This document shows, one piece after another, positions 44,521-53,618 of a DNA stretch of 64,000 nucleotides (position 1 is the stretch's first letter; each line of letters starts with the position of its first letter). The stretch covers positions 152,000 through 215,999 of the forward strand of contig CAKSFT010000006.1 of NCBI GenBank assembly GCA_934454145.1, in the 5' to 3' direction. Under the pieces are notes generated by a model. The model did no database searches and had not been told where the DNA came from. It worked only from the letters and a program-made list of their open reading frames with translations. The translations under genes and the position numbers were made by a program. The DNA comes from an uncultured Clostridia bacterium (GTDB lineage: Bacteria > Bacillota > Clostridia > UBA1381).

Positions 44521-45507
44521 ATGAAACAGTTGATAATGGACGGTCCGAAAAAGAGTCATGTTATAGATGTTGATATTCCGAAAATCGGAGATAATCAACT
44601 TCTCGTTAAAGTTTTATATTCCGGGTTGTGTCACTCCGAATGGTATCCGTGGTCTGTTGCCGAATGTGGACAAACATTCGGACACGAAACCATGGGAGTT
44701 GTTGCCGACAAAGGGGCAAATGTTAAAAACTTCAAAATTGGTGACCGTGTTACAGGTCTTGGCGGAGGCGGACATAAAGAATATATTGTTATGGAACCCG
44801 AAAAAACATTTGTTGTGCCGGACAACATTTCGGACAAAGATGCCATAGGTGAACCTCTTGGTTGTTTAATGAGCATTTCCGAGCGTGTAGACTCAAATCG
44901 CACCGGTGACACTATCGTCATTGTAGGTGCCGGATATATGGGACTAGGATTAATTTCATTGTTTAAAGCAAAGGGATATTTAAATGTTATCGCGATTGAC
45001 GAACGTGAGATTGCTCTTAAAAATGCCAAACGATACGGTGCGGATGAGGTTTACCTTTCTTCTCAACTCCCGTCCACATTTAAGCTTAACTGGGAAACGT
45101 GGAAAAGTCCAGATTTGAAACGGGACGGACATCTTGTAGATATTTTTAACATTGGATTTCAAAATGTGGTTGAAATAACCGGTACCCAAACGGGGCTGAA
45201 TTTAGCAGGAGAGATGGTTTGTGCTCATGGGAATCTTGGCATTGCTGGTTTTCATAATTATGCTCTGCGTACTGTTGACTTTAAGCTTTGGGGTATGAAG
45301 GCTATGACGATGTATAATTGTCACGAGAGAAGAATATCATATGAGGCAACTCTTGTAAAAAAAGCCTTGGATATGATATCCAAAGATATATGGAAATTTA
45401 GGGATACCGTAACACATTTATATGATTTAAGCGAGTTTGATATGGCAAATTATGACATGAAAAATCATACTGATAACTACATTAAAGGGGCAATTTCGTT
45501 TGTGTAA
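44521..45507 (+). CDS. Zinc-dependent medium-chain dehydrogenase, second paralogue
   Basis: A 328-residue MDR oxidoreductase clearly related to the product of 40525-41514: same N-terminal 'MDGPKKSHVIDV' style, Cys37 (SGLCHSEW), 'GHETMG' His55-Glu56, 'VGAGYMGLG' nucleotide motif, and no structural zinc lobe. A 'GGGGHKEY' loop replaces it. Two different family members in one operon suggest one oxidises a substrate and the other reduces a product, or that each acts on another ring carbon (inference). It starts 19 bases after the barrel gene, with a GGCGGAGG ribosome binding site. Confidence 0.88.
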   Translation: MKQLIMDGPKKSHVIDVDIPKIGDNQLLVKVLYSGLCHSEWYPWSVAECGQTFGHETMGVVADKGANVKNFKIGDRVTGLGGGGHKEYIVMEPEKTFVVPDNISDKDAIGEPLGCLMSISERVDSNRTGDTIVIVGAGYMGLGLISLFKAKGYLNVIAIDEREIALKNAKRYGADEVYLSSQLPSTFKLNWETWKSPDLKRDGHLVDIFNIGFQNVVEITGTQTGLNLAGEMVCAHGNLGIAGFHNYALRTVDFKLWGMKAMTMYNCHERRISYEATLVKKALDMISKDIWKFRDTVTHLYDLSEFDMANYDMKNHTDNYIKGAISFV

Positions 45508-45547
45508 CAAATGGATAAAATATACAAATGTTGAAAGGAAGATTTAG

Positions 45548-46321
45548 ATGCATAATCAGTTATCAAAAATAAGCTGCTGCATAGATATGATGTTTACATA
45601 TTGTGATTTTTATGACAGAATAGGTGAGGTCAAAAAATGCGGAATTAACACAGTTGAGTTTTGGCATTGGGCGAAAAAGGACATTGACAAAATTAAGAAT
45701 TTGCTCGAACAAAACAAAATGAAACTTTCGGTTTTTAACATTGACAGCAAAGATACAAAACTTTCGCAAGATTTATCACACGGAATACTAAATTTAGGCA
45801 AAACGGACGAATTTGTGTCTGCATTATGTGAGAGTGCACCGGTATATAAAAAACTTGGCGCATCGGCTATGATAATTTTAGTCGGCGAAAATGCACCGTT
45901 CTGCGAGAAAAATGTATTGCAATGCTTAAATGCCGCAAAACCAATTTGTGAAAAAGAAAATATCACCCTGGTAATTGAACCACTCAATGACATCGACCAC
46001 AAAAATTATTCAATGCCCTATGTAAAGCCGATTTTTGAACTTTTGAAAAAAGTAAAAAGTCCGAACATTAAGTTACTCTATGATATTTATCATCAAAATA
46101 TGATGGGTGATTTTGATATTAAGGAAATTAAAAATAACATAGATTTAATTGGTCATTTTCACGTTGCCGATGTTCCCGGCAGGCACGAACCCGGTACCGG
46201 AAAAATTGACTATGTAAAAATATTTAAAGAAATTGACAAAACAGATTATAACGGATATATCGGACTTGAATACAAAGCAACGAAAAAAGATAGCGAAACT
46301 TTCGGATTTTTGAATAAATAG
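45548..46321 (+). CDS. Hydroxypyruvate-isomerase-like TIM-barrel isomerase
   Basis: A 257-residue barrel protein of the Hyi subgroup. The signature 'IEPLND' followed by 'KNYSMP', the 'LLYDIYHQNMMGD' metal site, 'GHFHVADVPGRHEPGTG' and 'YIGLEYKA' all fit hydroxypyruvate isomerase and its relatives (e.g. 2-oxo-tetronate isomerases). Real substrates of such proteins in sugar operons are often other keto-sugars. A GAAAGGAAG box precedes the ATG. It is the last gene of the operon. The integrative element begins directly after its stop, and the C-terminus seems complete. Confidence 0.85.
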   Translation: MHNQLSKISCCIDMMFTYCDFYDRIGEVKKCGINTVEFWHWAKKDIDKIKNLLEQNKMKLSVFNIDSKDTKLSQDLSHGILNLGKTDEFVSALCESAPVYKKLGASAMIILVGENAPFCEKNVLQCLNAAKPICEKENITLVIEPLNDIDHKNYSMPYVKPIFELLKKVKSPNIKLLYDIYHQNMMGDFDIKEIKNNIDLIGHFHVADVPGRHEPGTGKIDYVKIFKEIDKTDYNGYIGLEYKATKKDSETFGFLNK

Positions 46322-46354
46322 GATGTTCTTGTAGACCACCATAGAGTCTTACTT

Positions 46355-46462
46355 ATGCCAAGGTACAAATTAAATCCAGAGGAACAGGTACGGCGAAAAT
46401 ACGGCAGTTTACAGTCGTGGATATTCGCACAAACGCTTGATATTATGCGGCTGCAGAGGTAA
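46355..46462 (+). CDS. Small conserved protein in front of the recombinase
   Basis: A 35-residue reading frame ('LNPEEQVRRKYGSLQSW', ending 'LDIMRLQR') 28 bases upstream of the recombinase gene. It looks like a real short protein: charged helix, no low-complexity sequence. No convincing ribosome binding site is seen, so it could also be the remnant of a longer gene. Function unknown; its place next to the integrase suggests an element-control role. Confidence 0.4.
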   Translation: MPRYKLNPEEQVRRKYGSLQSWIFAQTLDIMRLQR

Positions 46463-46490
46463 CATACATCATACGAAGGAGGCGGATACC

Positions 46491-47207
46491 ATGCCAAGAA
46501 TCATAAAAACCGTGCAATCACAGCCGAAACCGGAAAGGCTGTTAAATGTAGCTGCATATGCCAGGGTATCGAGCGGTAAGGACGCTATGCTCCGGTCCCT
46601 ATCGGCGCAGGTCAGCTTTTACAGCAGCATGATTCAAAACCATAAGGGTTGGAATTATGTCGGTGTATATTCCGATGAGGCAATAACCGGAACAAAGGAA
46701 ACAAGAGAGAATTTTCAAAGGCTGCTCAACGATTGCAGAAACGGCAAAATAGACCTTGTTATCACAAAATCAATATCAAGATTTGCACGAAATACCGTTG
46801 ACAGCCTTGTCACAATCCGTAAGCTTAAAGAACATAATGTAGAGGTATATTTTGAAAAGGAAAACATATATACATTCGATGGCAAGGGTGAATTACTGCT
46901 TACCATAATGAGTTCACTTGCGCAGGAAGAAAGCAGAAGTATTTCTCAAAATGTAACCTGGGGACAGAGAAAGCGCTTTGCCGATGGGAAAGCATCACTG
47001 CCGTACAAGCATTTTCTCGGATATGAAAAAGGCGAGGACGGAATTCCGAAAATAGTGCCGGAACAGGCGGAAATCGTGAGAACTATCTTCCGGCAGTATA
47101 TGCTCGGGAAATCAATCACTGCAATAATTTTCCTTGACAGAGCAACAGTAAATACAGACGGAACAATAGAGTTTTGCTTTAAGGACGGCGCAAAAATACC
47201 CGTATGA
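46491..47207 (+). CDS. Large serine recombinase, internally shortened
   Basis: A 238-residue member of the large serine recombinase family that would move the element. The N-terminal catalytic domain is complete: 'AAYARVSSGKD' with nucleophile Ser27, 'SDEAITGT', 'SISRFARNTVDSL', 'LAQEES'. The recombinase domain starts ('FADGKASLPYKHFLGYEKG') but after 'QYMLGKSITAI' the sequence jumps directly to a C-terminal-tail-like segment ('VNTDGTIEFCFKDGAKI'). The zinc ribbon and coiled coil (usually some 250 residues) are missing. The deletion keeps the frame, so the gene looks like a short intact ORF but is very likely inactive. GAAGGAGG precedes the ATG at 46491. Confidence 0.85.
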   Translation: MPRIIKTVQSQPKPERLLNVAAYARVSSGKDAMLRSLSAQVSFYSSMIQNHKGWNYVGVYSDEAITGTKETRENFQRLLNDCRNGKIDLVITKSISRFARNTVDSLVTIRKLKEHNVEVYFEKENIYTFDGKGELLLTIMSSLAQEESRSISQNVTWGQRKRFADGKASLPYKHFLGYEKGEDGIPKIVPEQAEIVRTIFRQYMLGKSITAIIFLDRATVNTDGTIEFCFKDGAKIPV

Positions 47208-47228
47208 AAAACCGATAAAGCAACAGCA

Positions 47229-47262
47229 GACAGCCTCGCCAAATTTTAGGCGAGGTGATTTT
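47229..47262 (+). terminator. Terminator after the recombinase
   Basis: Stem CCTCGCC/GGCGAGG around an AT loop, followed by TGATTTTTTG. Confidence 0.75.
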
Positions 47263-47348
47263 TTGCATTAATCGATATTGGACGAAAGGCGCCAAATATG
47301 TGTTCACAAAGCGATAAATTCACCGAATTGTTCATTTTCCCTGTTTCC

Positions 47349-47438
47349 GTGTCAAGGGTATAGAAAAAAACCGTAAAAATGCTAATAATTGGTAGCTCAC
47401 CGTTCAAAAATGCAAGGTTGCAAGCATACCCTTGACAC
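47349..47438. repeat. 13-bp inverted repeat in gene-free DNA
   Basis: GTGTCAAGGGTAT (47349-47361) and its exact inverse at 47426-47438. No gene is seen in 47263-47747; this pair, a minus-strand terminator, a short direct repeat array and a hairpin are all it holds. Confidence 0.6.
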
Positions 47439-47480
47439 ACAAAGCCGACACCCCGAACGGTTAAGCCATTTTAGGCACAA

Positions 47481-47521
47481 AAAAAGAACAACAGTCTTTG
47501 TATCAAAACTATTGTCCTTAT
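47481..47521 (-). terminator. Minus-strand hairpin terminator
   Basis: A GGACAATAG...TTGTTC stem of about 13 bp with G-U pairs, followed by TTTTTTTG on the minus strand. Same style as the other element terminators. It would end the HNH-like gene transcript. Confidence 0.6.
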
Positions 47522-47579
47522 TTGGCTTTCACGTACATAATAGATGCATCTGTATTTTTTGTTGTTTTTTACAAGTTTC

Positions 47580-47614
47580 ATCGGTGACATTTATCAGTGA
47601 CATTATCGGTGACA
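47580..47614. repeat. Three short direct repeats (ATCRGTGACA)
   Basis: ATCGGTGACA at 47580-47589, ATCAGTGACA at 47593-47602, ATCGGTGACA at 47605-47614, spaced 13 and 12 bases. A 10-bp hairpin follows at 47625-47646. Iteron-like, but no replication gene is adjacent. Confidence 0.5.
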
Positions 47615-47747
47615 ATTTTACAAACAAACTCGCTCAAGCGAGTTTGAACAATACTTCTTCCATTTTCACTATTACCTATTACTTTCCAAAAATCGACGTG
47701 GGTGATTATTATGGAATAGTAATAGTGAATATGTAATAAGAGTACCA

Positions 47748-48839
47748 CTACTCATTGGATTCAACTGCGTAATCTCTTAAAAAAAGATTTGGAATGCAAA
47801 TATCTCTTCTCAAATCATAATCTTTTATTGCATTTTTCAAACTTTTCTTTGGATTAGTTGTGAGCAAATCTTGCAGTGTCTTTGCCGAATCTTCCAAGTG
47901 CTTAAGCGTTTCTTCATCTAATTGTTTTGATAAGAAATAGTCTTCAGTATACAGCATGATAATGCGGTTAATTATCTCAAGACGTTTTTCAGGTGTAGCA
48001 TCAGTCATATATTTTTCAAACTGTTTATAACGCTTGCTTTTGGAATCAAGAAACAATATTACCGCTGTAGCCTCTTTAAGAGGGAAAACTGCCAAGTGAA
48101 GATATTCAATATTATAGCTTTTTTTATGATTATAATTATCATTGATTAATTCGCCATTCATGCCGGTTACTAAACCAACCATTCCTTGATATGCGATCGG
48201 CACAGTATAGTCCAGTTTGTCATAGGAAACAACTCTTAACCAGTCCTTTGGAGATATTAAATATTCTTTTGCTTTCCTAAAAATCTCGTAGCATTCCTCG
48301 ATATCCCTTGTTCTAGCTTTAATCTGTGCATCAATTATAGGTGTAATCATAAATGACAGCAAGGGTTCCTTTTCTTTTAGCAACCGCTTTGATGCTTCAA
48401 AAAGTTCAATTTCTGTTTCATGCTTATAGATATCTCTCAGCTAAGTTTTTAATACGATTTGATTTAGTGCAGCCACTGTTGGAAGCGTATCATACGCCTC
48501 CGCTTTCTCATAATCCTGGAACACTTTACTATCACATGGTCTACAGATAATATGAAAGGTAGCTGCATTATTTACACCAGAATCTTTGCTAAGCAGGTCG
48601 GAATTAATCAATGTATTAAATGAATTTAATTTCCCATTCCAAGCAATATTTTCAAGGCAAAATTGAGGTATTGTATGTGAATTGCAAAAACCTCCTGTTG
48701 TACCACACAGCATACACTTTTTATGTCTTGATTCAGCAGTCGCATCTTTAATTTGATGTCCCAGAATTTTTCGCATTTCGATAACTAGCTCATTTGATAA
48801 GTCCTCAACACTCATATCTATTTTTTTAATATCTCTCAC
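47748..48839 (-). pseudogene. HNH-like zinc protein of a defence module, amber stop inside
   Basis: One reading frame of 363 codons interrupted by a single TAG (48441-48443) after residue 132. The N-terminal part shows an HNH-type metal pattern: 'CMLCG', 'NSHTIPQF', then 'CRPCDSKVF'. The C-terminal 230 residues are mostly helical and unfamiliar. The gene lies 126 bases downstream of the UvrD-type helicase, in the same direction, and probably formed one operon with it. A nuclease or DNA-sensing role is an inference from the motif and context. Apart from the stop codon the frame looks well kept, so loss is recent, unless the stop is read through. Confidence 0.65.
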
Positions 48840-48965
48840 CCTCTCGTCTAATTTAACTGCTTGTTTATAAAATATTTTATGATATTTCTTAATTTACAAA
48901 AATATCATACATGCTTTGTCTTTCAAAAAGTATATAAACAATAGAATAAAAGCATACTCATTATG

Positions 48966-50974
48966 CTAAATTCGCTCTGCACAGGGAAAGGTACGTTTAA
49001 AAGATTCAACTTCGTCAGCGGTTAGTACTTTTATGCAAACTAAACCAACCATCGCTCTCGAACATGCAACATAAATCAATTTCTTTGAATTTATTATTCG
49101 ATTAACATTTGCATCACTTTCTGGCATATATAAAGAAGAAAAATTATATTCGTTCCAAAAGAATTCATCAATAACTACAATGACATTTTGAATGCTTGAT
49201 CCCTTAGTTTTATGCATTGTAATATATTCGGTCTCTTCTTCCAAATATTTTGAATAATTCAACGCCTCTGAAAATTTCAAGTTATGTGACAATAATTCGA
49301 TTATAAAACGTTCTTTTTTGTATGTCGATTCCAAATCATCAAACACTTCTTCAGAAGGAATATCGATTTTATCTTTGATTTTATTATAAGTGTTATTTCC
49401 GGCAAGGTACAATTCGCGAAATGCCTTATAAAATTCATCGCTGTTGTTTTGTTCTACAAAAGTTCTTTCACGTTTGATTTTATTTATACAACTATCTGAT
49501 AACTTGATGATCTTTTTTTCTGCAGCTAATTCAATTGCCTCCCACATCGAAATATCTTTATCTTCGATTATACTAGACATAATATCCCTGATAACCTTTT
49601 TGTCAGAAAGCTTTTGAACAATGTAACCACTTGAACGCACTGATTTTATTAGAGTGTTGTACTCGCCACGCGAATAAGCATTACAAATATCACAGAGTTC
49701 CAGCACTTGGATGGATGCCAAATACTTTTCCATACGATCACTCACATCGTAGTATCTATCATTAAAAACTCTATATAAATGCTGAAAGTGGTTCTTCTCA
49801 GCAATCGCTTTGTTTGTTAACATCAATATTTTAGCTGTCGGACAATATTCTTTGGCCTTGCTTATTAGTGCATCAATTTTTGATTGATATATCGCTTTTT
49901 CTTCTTCAGAACTATGAGAGTTGGGTTTTTGCTCGCATGTTGAATATAAAACTTTAGCGAATCCATGTCGAGATTCCTCAGTTTCGATTTCACCTTTTGC
50001 ATTAGTTTTAAATGCCACTTTCTGCTCTAATCCATCCAATCGTAGCGGGTTGACAAAATTGATAACTTCATAAGCACAACGATAGTTATCGGGTTTTGGG
50101 ATTGCAATTAAAGAATCTCCTACATATTCATCCACATTGCCAACACCATCACTATAAATCGACTGCATACTATCCCCAAACAAACAAAGTGTTAATTTGT
50201 TGTTCTGCGATACGTGTATTAAATCACAAACGATCTCGGCATTAGTATCTTGATATTCGTCAATAAATATATAATCATAACGATCAGCAATCATTTTTGA
50301 CAACAATGGATATTTGTTTATTAACAAATGAAATATCTTTAGCAGCCCATCATGACCAAATGTTAGATCTTTTAAACTATCAAATTTGGTATCATTATAT
50401 CCTATTGCAGAATAATCTTTTGAATATATTTTTTCCTCAATCTTTTTATTGATATTTTTGATACCATCATTAAGTATTTTATTAAATGACTCGGGATCCT
50501 TATCGTAGTCTCTTTTTCCCGTTACTTTGGGTGCAGATTCACGAGTTATTTGGTAAAGTTTATCTGCATATTTTTCATACAATTGCTTATAGCGCTCATG
50601 CTCATACTTCTTGTATTCTTTGTCTGAAATATCCTCATTTTTTTCAGAAGCAACAAATTCCGGGATTAAAAATAACTCTCCAATAACCGTATGTATATTC
50701 TTCTTATAGTCTTTAATTAACCATTAAGAAACGAGTGAATTGTTGACACGGGAAATGCATTTCCTGTTCTGCTTTGTATTTCATTTACAGCAACATTGGT
50801 ATGAGTAATACACATTACTTTCGCTTTGGGATTTGTTTGACTAATATATATTAATAGTTCTTTTAGAGATTCAGTTTTACCGCTACCTGCACCACCTTGA
50901 AGGACAAAGCTTCTCTTATTATCAATACATTTTTTACACTGTTCCACAGCGGCTATTGTTGTTTCTGTAGCCAT
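48966..50974 (-). pseudogene. UvrD/GajB-like helicase, frame-shifted
   Basis: A superfamily 1 helicase in two frames. The first (50717-50974) starts at ATG 50974 and holds Walker A 'LQGGAGSGKTE' and 'TIHSFL'. The frame breaks at about 50716-50722 (two extra bases fit) and resumes as 'LIKDYKKNIHT'. Motif II 'YIFIDEYQDTNAE', motif III 'CLFGDSMQSIYS', motif IV 'DNYRC', motif V 'ITMHKTKGSSI' and motif VI 'YVACSRA' follow to the stop at 48966. The compact size (about 670 residues) fits helicases that partner with OLD-family nucleases in Gabija-type anti-phage systems. Its start overlaps the end of an OLD-nuclease fragment by 22 bases. Confidence 0.82.
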
Positions 50975-51225
50975 TCTAATCCCTCCTCTATATACTTAGG
51001 GGTTGTCCATTCAACATTTTTATCAGTATATGCAATATAAAGTAAGGATGATGCAAAATCGGACTTTTTATCGATTATCTCTTGAGTCAAATTGTATATA
51101 TCATCATTAGCATCAATCTCGTCTTTATTTTTTAACCCTAACAATTGTTCCTGTTGTTCTTTTAATGTTGTTAAGTTTACATTTATAAATGCATCTTCAA
51201 AACTTCTTGGATACATCAGCAATAT
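50953..51225 (-). pseudogene. OLD-family nuclease, C-terminal fragment (GajA-like)
   Basis: About 90 residues ('YPRSFEDAFINVN', 'EIIDKKSDFASSLLY', 'PKYIEEGLEWLQ') match the very end of class 2 OLD ATP-dependent nucleases, including the Toprim-domain tail. The ATPase and most of the Toprim domain are gone: at about 51225 the sequence switches to the 3' end of the zinc-ribbon-repeat gene. It overlaps the helicase start by 22 bases, the arrangement expected of an OLD nuclease-UvrD helicase pair. The match is by motif memory and should be tested by a profile search. Confidence 0.65.
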
Positions 51226-53599
51226 AGCTATGATTGATTTTATCGGTGTAATCACTGATATATTTATAATCACAGTTTTTGCACTCGTATGTTGTAAATC
51301 CTAATGTTGTGCAAGTCGGAGCAGTTACAGTCTTATTGTAATCGTGATCAGCTTTATCAACATAGTCCGCCTTATAGCTATCGCCGCAGTCATCACAAGT
51401 ATATGTCGTGTAGCCCATCTCTGTACATGTCGGCGGTGTTACAACCTTTGTATAATGATGTTTTTTAACATCTGTGTACTCGCCGATATATGACTTTCCG
51501 CAGTCCGGGCAAGTGAATACTGCATATCCGTGTTCCGTACAAGTCGGCTCTACGGTCTTTTTGTTATAGTTATGCGGAAGCACATCTGTGTAGTCCGCCT
51601 TATATGTTTCGCCGCAGTCCACGCAAGTGTATGTCGTAAATCCTACACTCGTACAAGTAGGCTCCGTTACATCCTCTGCATAGTTATGAGCAATCTTGTC
51701 TGTATAATCGGACACATATTCATCACCGCAATCCGCACAGGTATATGTTGTATATCCCATTGCCGTGCAGGTCGGCTCTGTAACCTTTTCGCCATAATTA
51801 TGCGGCATTTTATCTATATAATCACCCTCATAGGTGTTATCACAGTCTTTACACGAATATACTGTATAGCCCATTGATGTGCAAGTAGGCTTTACGGTTT
51901 TTGTTTTATATGAATGTCCTTTCGGCAATTCTAAAATCGCTCCGCACTCAACGCAGGTCTGCGGCTCTGTACAGGTTGCCGATTTGCCCGGAGTATGTCC
52001 TTTTGCGCTTTCTGCCTTAATCATCTTTTCATTACAGTTTAAGCAGTTGAATTCGATTACGCCCTCGCCATCACAGGTTGCGTCGGTTACATTGTGTCCT
52101 TTATCCCAGCTATGACCGAGTGCGTCCTTATATTTATCCGTATATGACATATGGCAGGTTTCGCAGATATGAGTTGTGTATCCTCCGTCTGTACAAGTCG
52201 GATTCTTTACTATTTCCTTAAAATTATGCGGAGCATAAGGTGTTGTATTTGTGATATAGCTTTCGCCGCAAATATCACACGAATGCAGAATATATCCGGC
52301 ATTGATACAAGTAGCGTTCACCACTGTATCGTGATAATGATGACCTGCGGTCGGTGTTGTCTTTTCGTTAAAATCGCCGCACTTTGTGCAGATTTCAAGC
52401 ACCAAGCCGCCCTGTCTGCAAGTCGCCTCACGGATTGTCTGCGTCTTGTATGTATGCCCAGATGTCTGAACATAGTTTTTCTTTTCAAGACTTCCGCAAG
52501 TGTTGCACTGCCATCTCTCGTATCCCAATTCCGTGCAAGTCGGTTTCACGGTTTCGATGTATCTGTAATCATGCTCGTGAACAGGCTTCTGATTATCCGA
52601 ATTGTTATTCTTGCTGTCATCAGCTAAAAGCCACACATAAGATACACCGTTCTCCGTCATATTTTCCGTGCCGTACTTATAATCAATCTCATAGTACACA
52701 GGATAGTATCCGGCTTTTGTGTAGTGCGGCGCCGATGTCATATTACACGAGCCTGCCGCTGTGCCGTAACGAATTTTCGTATGCACCTCTTTATCCGATA
52801 AATCCGAAACAGATATGGAATGTGAATCACCGTCTGCCATACCGTAATATGATGAAATTACAGCCTTTGCAGAAATATATTCCGTTGTCTTGTATCCGCA
52901 GTCTTCACATTCCTCCTGCAAGTAAAAACGGTTGTTGCCAACCTGTGCATCAATTGTACTTTCAAGATTATGTGACTCTTTTTTCTTTGATGCTTTTGCG
53001 TAGGTTCCTTTACAGAATTGACAATACTCACCCTTTTTTAATGTTGTCGTGTGCTGATGTTCGTCATACAACTCGTAAGTCGTATTATCAAAGTCGATAA
53101 AAAAGTTGTGGTCGCAGGAGTTCAAGCCGTAAACATTGTTGTTAAAGTTATATGCACCCGAACCGTCAACGGAGTTAATTGTGCCGCAAGTCTGACACAC
53201 AGACTTTGTGTAATGATACCCCGTATAGCTTACGTCCACGCCCGGAGTACCGCTGTCCGTGTTACCTTTTTTCTGCCCGTCAATATCGTAACCGTCTGAC
53301 CATTTTACACCGTGATTCATAGCGGTCTGTCCCGATTTGGTGTATTCGGGTACACGGTAAGTTAAAACCGTTGTGTCCTTATTGCATACCGGGCACCACT
53401 GCGTTTCATAGGTTACGGTTGCATTCATATCCAACTCATTTGTGCGGTTATTGGTTTTGAGCCAATTATCCGCAGGATCTTCGTAATCGCTTTTCTGTGC
53501 CGCAAAGACATTCATTACAGGGAGTGTTCCCAAAATCATTACAACTGCAAGAAATGCCGACATTAGCGATTTCATTTTTAAACTGTGTTTTGTTTTCAT
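51197..53599 (-). CDS. Secreted zinc-ribbon-repeat protein, 3' truncated
   Basis: An 800-residue exported protein of the integrative element. The start at 53599 follows GGAGG; the ATG at 53617 overlaps that box. A signal peptide runs to 'NVFAA' (about residue 34). The N-terminal 320 residues contain several isolated CxxC pairs. From about residue 345 there are about twelve repeats of roughly 37 residues with pattern PTCTxxGYTTYTCxDCGxxYxxDYTDxxxHxY, each with a CxxC pair and a conserved His, a likely small metal- or disulfide-stabilised unit. The last ten residues are not repeat-like and derive from the join to the OLD fragment at about 51225, so the original C-terminus, possibly a wall anchor, has been lost. 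Confidence 0.75.
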   Translation of the reverse strand: MKTKHSLKMKSLMSAFLAVVMILGTLPVMNVFAAQKSDYEDPADNWLKTNNRTNELDMNATVTYETQWCPVCNKDTTVLTYRVPEYTKSGQTAMNHGVKWSDGYDIDGQKKGNTDSGTPGVDVSYTGYHYTKSVCQTCGTINSVDGSGAYNFNNNVYGLNSCDHNFFIDFDNTTYELYDEHQHTTTLKKGEYCQFCKGTYAKASKKKESHNLESTIDAQVGNNRFYLQEECEDCGYKTTEYISAKAVISSYYGMADGDSHSISVSDLSDKEVHTKIRYGTAAGSCNMTSAPHYTKAGYYPVYYEIDYKYGTENMTENGVSYVWLLADDSKNNNSDNQKPVHEHDYRYIETVKPTCTELGYERWQCNTCGSLEKKNYVQTSGHTYKTQTIREATCRQGGLVLEICTKCGDFNEKTTPTAGHHYHDTVVNATCINAGYILHSCDICGESYITNTTPYAPHNFKEIVKNPTCTDGGYTTHICETCHMSYTDKYKDALGHSWDKGHNVTDATCDGEGVIEFNCLNCNEKMIKAESAKGHTPGKSATCTEPQTCVECGAILELPKGHSYKTKTVKPTCTSMGYTVYSCKDCDNTYEGDYIDKMPHNYGEKVTEPTCTAMGYTTYTCADCGDEYVSDYTDKIAHNYAEDVTEPTCTSVGFTTYTCVDCGETYKADYTDVLPHNYNKKTVEPTCTEHGYAVFTCPDCGKSYIGEYTDVKKHHYTKVVTPPTCTEMGYTTYTCDDCGDSYKADYVDKADHDYNKTVTAPTCTTLGFTTYECKNCDYKYISDYTDKINHSYIADVSKKF

Positions 53600-53618
53600 T
53601 ATTTCTGATACCTCCATT

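Noticed and set aside
51197..53599. CRISPR-like appearance of the regular repeats
   Set aside because: The repeats are protein-coding, about 111 bases long, degenerate at DNA level and in one continuous frame. No CRISPR array or cas gene was found in the window.
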